DNA of 10,924 bases from Kiritimatiellia bacterium (lineage in GTDB: Bacteria; Verrucomicrobiota; Kiritimatiellia; UBA8416; JABMPJ01), in assembly GCA_029939545.1 (NCBI GenBank), contig JAOZSS010000070.1, positions 1 through 10,924 on the forward strand. Reading direction: 5' to 3'. Both the position numbers and the translations under genes were made by a program. Of this stretch, positions 7,129 through 10,924 are shown in pieces; within the stretch, counting starts at the first letter, position 1; every line of letters begins with the position of its first letter. A model generated the notes under the pieces. It searched no databases and had not been told where the DNA came from. It worked only from the letters and a program-made list of their open reading frames with translations.

Positions 7129-8127
7129 CTACGTATTCAACATACTGAAGATGGCTTCGCGAAGCTCGTCGATCCCTTCGCCTTCTATGGCCGATATCTG
7201 GAGCGGGGTTTCGCCGGTCTCCTTGATGAATTCCGCCAGCTTCTCCTCCGCCTCGGGACAATCCATCTTGTTGGCCACCACGAGAGCGGGGCGTCGGACC
7301 ATGTCGCCCCGGTAAAGCTTCAGCTCCTGCTTCAGATTCCGGTAGTCCTCGTGCGGCTCCCTGCCATCCACACCGGCCATGTCGATCACAAAGACCAGGT
7401 AGTGGGCGCGTTCAACATGGCGCAGGAATGAGTAGCCCAGCCCGACGCCAAGGTGGGCGTCCTTGATAAGACCGGGAATGTCGGCCACGGTGGCGCGCGT
7501 ATAGTTCTCGAATATGATCGTGCCAATGATGGGGTTGAGCGTCGTGAATGGATAGGCGGCGACACGTGGATGGGCGTCGCTGATCTTCGTCAGCAGCGAA
7601 GACTTGCCCGCATTGGGGAAGCCTACGAGACCGATATCGGCTACAAGCTTTAGTTCGAGTTTGAGCGATACCTCTTCGCCCAGTACGCCATTGGTTTGTT
7701 CCGTAGGGGCCTGGTGCGTGGAACTCTTCCAGTGGATGTTGCCCCGCCCGCCCTTACCTCCGTGCGCAATGCAGAACTCCTCGCCGTCGTTGACGATGTC
7801 GGCCAGTACCTCGCCGGTCTCGGCATCCATCACGAGCGTTCCGCAAGGAACCTTGATGACGAGATCGGCCCCGTTCTTGCCGTGCATCTGCTGGCGCCGC
7901 CCGGGACCGCCGTGTTCGGCCTTGCGAATAGGGGAAAAGAAGAGGCCAATCAGCGAGTCGGTTTCGCGGTCGGCCTTGAGCGTGATATGTCCGCCTCGCC
8001 CGCCATCGCCACCATCAGGCCCCCCCATGGCAACGAATTTCTCACGCCGGAAGCTGGCCGACCCGTTGCCACCGTTGCCGGCCTTGGCGGAGAGAGGGGC
8101 TGAGTCTACAAACTTGCGGGTCTTCAT
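7129..8127 (-). CDS. obgE: GTPase Obg (CgtA), ribosome assembly
   Basis: Obg is an essential GTPase that associates with the 50S subunit during late assembly and links to stress control. The 332-aa protein has the glycine-rich Obg fold (about 1-160, with GGPDGGDGGRGG near 35-46). The G domain follows: G1 GFPNAGKS at 169-176, switch YPFTT at 192-196, DIPGL at 216-220, NKMD at 286-289 and SAIEGEG at 312-318. It ends shortly after G5, so it lacks the optional C-terminal OCT domain. I chose the ATG at 8127 (MKTRKFVD) by homology. A GTG at 8160 extends the frame by 11 residues into rpmA but adds nothing family-like. No clear Shine-Dalgarno precedes 8127, which is 11 bp after the rpmA stop, so translation may depend on coupling. 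Confidence 0.96.
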   Translation of the reverse strand: MKTRKFVDSAPLSAKAGNGGNGSASFRREKFVAMGGPDGGDGGRGGHITLKADRETDSLIGLFFSPIRKAEHGGPGRRQQMHGKNGADLVIKVPCGTLVMDAETGEVLADIVNDGEEFCIAHGGKGGRGNIHWKSSTHQAPTEQTNGVLGEEVSLKLELKLVADIGLVGFPNAGKSSLLTKISDAHPRVAAYPFTTLNPIIGTIIFENYTRATVADIPGLIKDAHLGVGLGYSFLRHVERAHYLVFVIDMAGVDGREPHEDYRNLKQELKLYRGDMVRRPALVVANKMDCPEAEEKLAEFIKETGETPLQISAIEGEGIDELREAIFSMLNT

Positions 8128-8138
8128 GGGAACGAGCG

Positions 8139-8399
8139 CTACGCCGCTGCGACTTCGCACTCAAACACGCTGATGAGCTTGCCGTTCTTCTCGAACTTGA
8201 CGGCGCCATCGATCAGCGCAAAGAGCGTGTCATCCTTGCCTCGCTTGACGTTCTTCCCGGGAAAGAACTTGGTGCCGCGCTGGCGAACCAAAATGGACCC
8301 GGCCGTTACGACCTGTCCGTCATAGCGTTTCACGCCCAGTCGCTTAGAGTGACTGTCGCGTCCGTTCTTTGCTGAACCACCACTTTTCTTATGTGCCAT
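8139..8399 (-). CDS. rpmA: Large ribosomal subunit protein bL27
   Basis: bL27 lies in the large subunit, and its N-terminal tail reaches the peptidyl transferase centre. The 86-aa product starts directly with MAHKKSGGSAKNGRDSHSK and contains GVKRYDGQ and GSILVRQRGTKFFPG, all family hallmarks. It lacks the cleavable N-terminal leader of Firmicutes L27. A GGAG Shine-Dalgarno lies about 9 nt before the ATG. It sits between rplU (17-bp gap) and obgE (11-bp gap) in the classic rplU-rpmA-obgE order. Confidence 0.98.
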   Translation of the reverse strand: MAHKKSGGSAKNGRDSHSKRLGVKRYDGQVVTAGSILVRQRGTKFFPGKNVKRGKDDTLFALIDGAVKFEKNGKLISVFECEVAAA

Positions 8400-8416
8400 G
8401 GCTAATACTCCAACCG

Positions 8417-8731
8417 TTATGCGATGCTGTTGACCTTAATCACGGTCAGTTCCTGACGATGTCCCACCTTGCGGGAGTAGCCTTTGCGGCGCTTCTTCTT
8501 GAAACTGATCAACTTGGGCCCACGAATGTGCTCAACGATCGTGCTGGTCACGGCGGCCGCATCAATGGCCGGCGTACCCACTTCGAGGGCCTCGCCGTTC
8601 GAACGCGCGAGCACCGGCTCAAGCTTCACTTCTTCGCCCGCCTCAACGTGAAGGCGCTCGACCGTCAACGTGTCGTTTTCTTTGACGCGGTACTGCTTGC
8701 CACCCGTCTCAACTACTGCATATGCATCCAT
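8417..8731 (-). CDS. rplU: Large ribosomal subunit protein bL21
   Basis: bL21 is a 23S rRNA-binding protein of the large subunit. The 104-aa product begins MDAYAVVETGGKQYRV, the standard L21 N-terminus, and carries the C-terminal basic signature FKKKRRKGYSRKVGHRQ. The frame is open to 8806, but the extra 25 residues would lie in the leader and are not conserved, so I start at the ATG at 8731. GGGGGTAAG just upstream serves as the ribosome binding site. It is the first gene of the rplU-rpmA-obgE operon. Confidence 0.97.
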   Translation of the reverse strand: MDAYAVVETGGKQYRVKENDTLTVERLHVEAGEEVKLEPVLARSNGEALEVGTPAIDAAAVTSTIVEHIRGPKLISFKKKRRKGYSRKVGHRQELTVIKVNSIA

Positions 8732-8794
8732 TTTTCTTACCCCCGACCGCTCTGTGGGCCGTCGCTTTCGTCCCGAAATGGTTAAAGCTCGGGA

Positions 8795-8823
8795 ACGGTA
8801 AGCCAAAAGCCCCTGCGTGTCAA
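8795..8823 (-). promoter_or_regulatory. Promoter of rplU-rpmA-obgE
   Basis: On the minus strand a perfect TTGACA -35 box (8823-8818) is followed after 17 bp by TACCGT (8800-8795). The start would be near 8788, giving a ~57-nt leader that can form a small hairpin (TCCCGA...TCGGGA, about 8792-8770). The -35 box overlaps a short palindrome, CCCCT (8810-8814) and AGGGG (8823-8827), which could be chance or a regulatory site. Confidence 0.65.
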
Positions 8824-8860
8824 GGGGTAGGCGCGGAGAAAAAGAGACAAAAAGACATGG

Positions 8861-9619
8861 TCATACCTCAGCTGTCCCTTTGCATTCAGGATAGGCCGAA
8901 CAGCCCCAGAACTGATTGCCCGCGTTCTTTCCCGTTTTTGCGGTGCGTAGCACCATCGTCTTTCCGCATTGTGGGCAGTCGGGAATGTGATCTGTCGGAT
9001 CCGACCGATCGGACGGATCTCGCTTCCTGCTCGCCCGCTTTGCCAGTCGCTGGGCAGCAAGCTGTTCGCTATAGCCGCCACCCTCCACGAACTGGGCCTC
9101 CAGCGCTGCAATCTGCTGATCCAGCAGGAAATTCGCCTGGTTGATCAGGCAGATCAGCGCATTCGCCCGTACCGCCGGGTCGTGGTGTTCCAGCCACGGC
9201 GCATACAGTTTCCAACGCTCCTGATCGGTCAGATCCGACAGATCAGACTGATCCGCCCGACTCCGTTTGAACGTCTGCGGCACCTGTCGCACGGCCATGG
9301 CTTCGGGCGAATCCGGCGCCCATTGCGTCCCGTGCCGATGACGCAGGAAGTCCTCGTAGTCGAGAAGAAGCTCCTCCTGGCTCGCGCGCGCCACATTCAC
9401 GAGACGCAGTTCTGTCTGCGACGATGTCGCGGCCGCTCGGCTGCCCTCGGCAATGTTCTGCCGCCCGCTGCGTGCAGCCTGCACCATCTGGTCGACGGTG
9501 CGTGAGCGCGAATTGATGAACGTTTCGCAGAACCAAACCGTAGCATCGTAGATAATCGTGGCCGTCTGAAAACTGCACGTCTTCCGATACCCCCCGCTTG
9601 GTCTCAGCTTCTTGGTCAT
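8861..9619 (-). CDS. Four-helix-bundle protein with suffix domain and C-terminal zinc ribbon
   Basis: The 252-aa product starts MTKKLRPSGGYRKTCSFQ. Residues ~10-95 have the four-helix-bundle (S23/IVP-type) pattern, including QMVQAARSGRQNIAEGS and ELRLVNVARASQEELLLDYEDFL. Residues ~133-195 form a helical 'suffix' segment. Residues 215-246 carry four cysteines (CPQC, then CSAYPEC) like the C4 zinc finger of type I topoisomerases, suggesting nucleic-acid binding. The cellular role of the family is unknown to me. Two Asp/Ser-rich linkers, DQSDLSDLTD (123-132) and DPSDRSDPTD (201-210), are encoded by GATC arrays and look like repeat insertions between domains. GGAG lies 9 nt before the ATG at 9619. 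No partner gene is evident; rplU downstream has its own promoter. Confidence 0.85.
   Translation of the reverse strand: MTKKLRPSGGYRKTCSFQTATIIYDATVWFCETFINSRSRTVDQMVQAARSGRQNIAEGSRAAATSSQTELRLVNVARASQEELLLDYEDFLRHRHGTQWAPDSPEAMAVRQVPQTFKRSRADQSDLSDLTDQERWKLYAPWLEHHDPAVRANALICLINQANFLLDQQIAALEAQFVEGGGYSEQLAAQRLAKRASRKRDPSDRSDPTDHIPDCPQCGKTMVLRTAKTGKNAGNQFWGCSAYPECKGTAEV
8989..9019. repeat. GATC array A (9-bp period), in coding sequence
   Basis: GATC occurs at 8989, 8998, 9007 and 9016, exactly 9 bp apart (unit GATC plus five variable bases). On the minus strand it encodes DPSDRSDPTD, the linker just before the zinc ribbon. Confidence 0.85.
9223..9258. repeat. GATC array B (9-bp period), in coding sequence
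   Basis: GATC occurs at 9223, 9232, 9241 and 9250, again 9 bp apart. It encodes DQSDLSDLTD between the four-helix bundle and the suffix segment. It starts 234 bp (26 x 9) from array A. Confidence 0.85.
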
Positions 9620-9654
9620 AGCTCACATCTCCGCTTCAACGCTTCCAGAGACCC

Positions 9655-9685
9655 GATCAGACAGATCCGCCTGATCCGCCCGATC
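9655..9685. repeat. GATC array C (9-bp period), upstream of the gene
   Basis: GATC occurs at 9655, 9664, 9673 and 9682 with the same 9-bp spacing. It lies 36 bp upstream of the start codon at 9619, outside the coding sequence. It starts 432 bp (48 x 9) from array B. Confidence 0.85.
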
Positions 9686-9892
9686 AAATCACGTCACATA
9701 CGCATCACATAAACATCTCTTGCAACAGTCCGGTCTTGAAAGCCGTGGTCTGCAACACCTGTGTCGCTACCTGCTCGTCCATGCTTTGCCGCGTTCACGC
9801 TGACGTCGATTTCAACGAGTATGATTCAAGGCCCGTATCTGGTCGAGGAAAGAACACGATGCGCCCTGCACTGTTTGTCGATATTCAGGCCT
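9686..9892. other. No gene recognised
   Basis: Open frames here are short and unlike known families. The minus strand may contain the decayed body of the PIN gene whose start lies at 9955, but I cannot align it. A 15-bp match to a tRNA-Ser(UGA) anticodon arm at 9731-9745 has no supporting D, T or acceptor arm. Confidence 0.4.
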
Positions 9893-9955
9893 TCATGAAC
9901 CAGGCAGTAACGCGGCACTCAGGATGACATGGGCATCAAAAACATAGCGATGCAT
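9893..9955 (-). pseudogene. Truncated PIN-domain toxin (N-terminal 20 codons)
   Basis: From an ATG at 9955, preceded by GGGAG, the minus strand encodes MHRYVFDAHVILSAALLPGS and then TGA. This closely matches the N-terminus of PIN-family toxins (YVFDxNVxxSALLxxGS), RNases that use acidic residues starting with this Asp. The usual Asn of the DxN motif is His, and the remaining ~110 residues are absent or unrecognisable, so the gene is dead. A frame ending ...AFVYSEWE with TGA 1 bp before the ATG could be the end of a former antitoxin gene, but I do not recognise it. Confidence 0.6.
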
Positions 9956-10290
9956 GTCACTCCCATTCAGAATAGACGAAAGCTTCCCCAGCGTCAGACC
10001 GCAATCCTGTACTACAGATCCGGGCTCGTGCATGGGGCCGGAGGGGGCGAGGCTTGACATCAAACAGCCCTACAGGCGCGACGTGCCATGCATTGCCGAC
10101 CGCGAGAGATGGCCGTTGATTTGTTCTGCTCACATAGATCCGATCTGAAAAGGGCTGGTGGGGCCATACCTTCGGGAGCCGTGTGCCAAGGTGCAGAGCA
10201 TGGGGGGGGGAGGATGCGGGTCAGGTCGTGTTCCCGTCGGAGGAGACGCTTGGGGCAGGTCCCATACTCCTCGCGATCTTCCGCGCCCTT
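9956..10290. other. Degenerate region without a recognisable gene
   Basis: No family is recognisable on either strand. The minus-strand frame continuing from the DUF2442 fragment runs open to 10060, but its composition (Pro/Arg-rich, no pattern) looks non-coding. The stretch holds a run of nine G at 10202-10210. Confidence 0.4.
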
Positions 10291-10431
10291 GGCCCAGCGT
10301 TCCGCCCGAGCGGTGATCTCTGCTTGATACAGATTCCAGTCGTGTAACGTTGCGGGGTCGAAATCGGCCCCGTTCGGCCATACAACCGTGTGGGCTTCCT
10401 TGTCTAAATGCACTTGCTCAAGAACGAACAA
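10291..10431 (-). pseudogene. DUF2442-type protein fragment (C-terminal half)
   Basis: The minus strand encodes FVLEQVHLDKEAHTVVWP, then NGADFDPATLHDW and a short helical tail. The WPNGADFDP block with the preceding Val/Asp-rich strand is the hallmark of the C-terminal half of DUF2442 proteins, small proteins of unknown function often found next to DUF4160 or toxin-antitoxin genes. The N-terminal ~40 residues expected upstream are missing. Only a TTG could serve as start, and the RelE-like frame ends 7 nt before it. I judge it a truncated remnant. The frame stays open to 10060 but loses family similarity after about residue 48. Confidence 0.6.
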
Positions 10432-10437
10432 GTCTGT

Positions 10438-10694
10438 CTAACGATCCGCATCTTTCTTGTCTCCGAGGGTGACGCTCAGGACTGCAAGTTGGGTGTCATG
10501 GACCTCGTAGATCACGCGGTACGTACCGACACACGGATGCGCCGGGCGGGTCGGCCGGAGAGTTTCTTGCACCCTGGAGGACGAGGGTTATCCGCCAGTG
10601 CCCTGATTGAGTTGATAACGCGAGTCTGTGCTTGTCGATCAATCTTGGCGAGTTGTTTCTGGGCGGCACGCAGAATCTCAACGGCGTAGGTCAT
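10438..10694 (-). pseudogene. RelE/ParE-family toxin, frameshifted
   Basis: From the ATG at 10694 the frame reads MTYAVEILRAAQKQLAKID, then NPRPPGCKKLSGRPARRIRV, and hits TGA at 10512-10514 after 60 codons. Removing 2 bp at 10528-10529 (GA on the plus strand) restores GTYRVIYEVHDTQLAVLSV, then TLGDKKDADR and a TAG at 10438. That makes 85 aa, the usual length of a RelE-type ribosome-dependent mRNA endonuclease. The family's conserved Trp before RIRV is also Arg (TGG to CGG). The start overlaps the upstream antitoxin stop as ATGA, the classic toxin-antitoxin arrangement. The frameshift is probably a real inactivating change, but a sequencing error is possible. Confidence 0.85.
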
Positions 10695-10899
10695 TCGCCA
10701 TATTCCTCTTGAATTTCGCGCACGGCGCATTCAAAAGGGATGGTGTCTTGATCTCCGGATTTTGCGCTATCAAAGGCGCGTATATCGTCAAGGTTTTCCA
10801 GTTCCTCAATAACGTGTTCCCACTCTGCGACCGGCAGGAGGACCGCCTTTCGGTGTTGCTGTCCGTCAACAGGTAGTCAGATACACTTAATCGAACTGC
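10691..10899 (-). pseudogene. RelB/Phd-like antitoxin, frameshifted at its 5' end
   Basis: The minus strand from 10876 encodes LPVDGQQHRKAVLLPVAEWE, then HVIEELENLDDIRAFDSAKS and ends ...AVREIQEEYGE with TGA at 10693-10691. This is the pattern of small RelB/Phd-type antitoxins paired with RelE. The preceding frame supplies VRLSVSDYL (10896-10870). A single missing base near 10870 would join the two as ...SVSDYLVDGQQHRKAV. An in-frame TGA (10879-10877) blocks the main frame upstream. No ATG, GTG or TTG start precedes the homologous part in either frame; TAA closes the upstream frame at 10902-10900. It overlaps the toxin start by 4 bp. Confidence 0.75.
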
Positions 10900-10924
10900 T
10901 TAGTTCTTGATCTCCAAGAAGTTA

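Noticed and set aside
8128..8160. GTG start for obgE 11 codons upstream
   Set aside because: It overlaps the rpmA end and adds no conserved residues. Obg proteins start close to KFVD, as with the ATG at 8127.
8732..8794. L21-binding autoregulatory leader RNA
   Set aside because: Only a 6-bp hairpin is visible, and I could not match it to a described L21 leader structure.
8732..8806. 25-codon N-terminal extension of L21
   Set aside because: It lies in the leader between promoter and RBS and is not conserved in L21.
8989..9685. CRISPR array
   Set aside because: The repeats are 9-bp units without unique spacers of constant size, and no cas genes are present.
9731..9745. tRNA-Ser(UGA)-like anticodon arm, CGGTCTTGAAAGCCG
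   Set aside because: Only the anticodon arm resembles a tRNA. No D arm, T arm (GTTCGA) or acceptor stem is present nearby.

Overview
The window is a moderately GC-rich bacterial chromosome segment. Most of it is conserved housekeeping genes. The right-hand ~1.2 kb is a degenerate accessory patch. The organism looks Gram-negative-like: GyrB carries the long TOPRIM insertion typical of the E. coli type (817 aa), EF-P is encoded directly upstream of its lysine ligase EpmA, and L27 has no Firmicutes-type N-terminal leader. A four-helix-bundle 'suffix' protein and dispersed GGTCGGATG-like and GATC-rich repeats remind me of genomes from the PVC superphylum (Kiritimatiellota/Lentisphaerota-like). 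That placement is an inference from memory, not a result.

Layout. Positions 1-345 hold short GAACCT repeats, a strong bidirectional terminator (152-190) and a 72-bp imperfect inverted repeat (232-303), with no convincing gene. The minus-strand gyrB-gyrA operon (5359 down to 346) encodes both gyrase subunits, with 1 bp between the genes. A divergent promoter region (5360-5561) separates it from plus-strand efp (5562-6125) and epmA (6138-7043). The epmA ribosome binding site and start codon lie inside a small direct repeat. A 69-bp palindromic element (7044-7112) separates epmA from the convergent minus-strand operon rplU-rpmA-obgE (8731 down to 7129). That operon has a recognisable promoter with a perfect TTGACA -35 box. 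Upstream of it, also on the minus strand, is a four-helix-bundle protein fused to a C-terminal topoisomerase-type zinc ribbon (9619-8861).

The right end (about 9690-10924) is a graveyard of toxin-antitoxin-type genes, all on the minus strand. It holds a RelB/RelE pair with a frameshift in each gene, the C-terminal half of a DUF2442 protein, and the first 20 codons of a PIN-domain toxin ended by a stop.

How the genes work together: gyrase controls supercoiling; EF-P plus EpmA relieves ribosome stalling at polyproline; L21, L27 and Obg act in large-subunit structure and assembly. No complete, clearly novel system is present. The most unusual feature is a set of three GATC arrays. Each has exactly four GATC sites at 9-bp spacing, and all three share one 9-bp phase. 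Two are inside the four-helix-bundle gene, where they encode Asp/Ser-rich linkers, and one lies just upstream of it.
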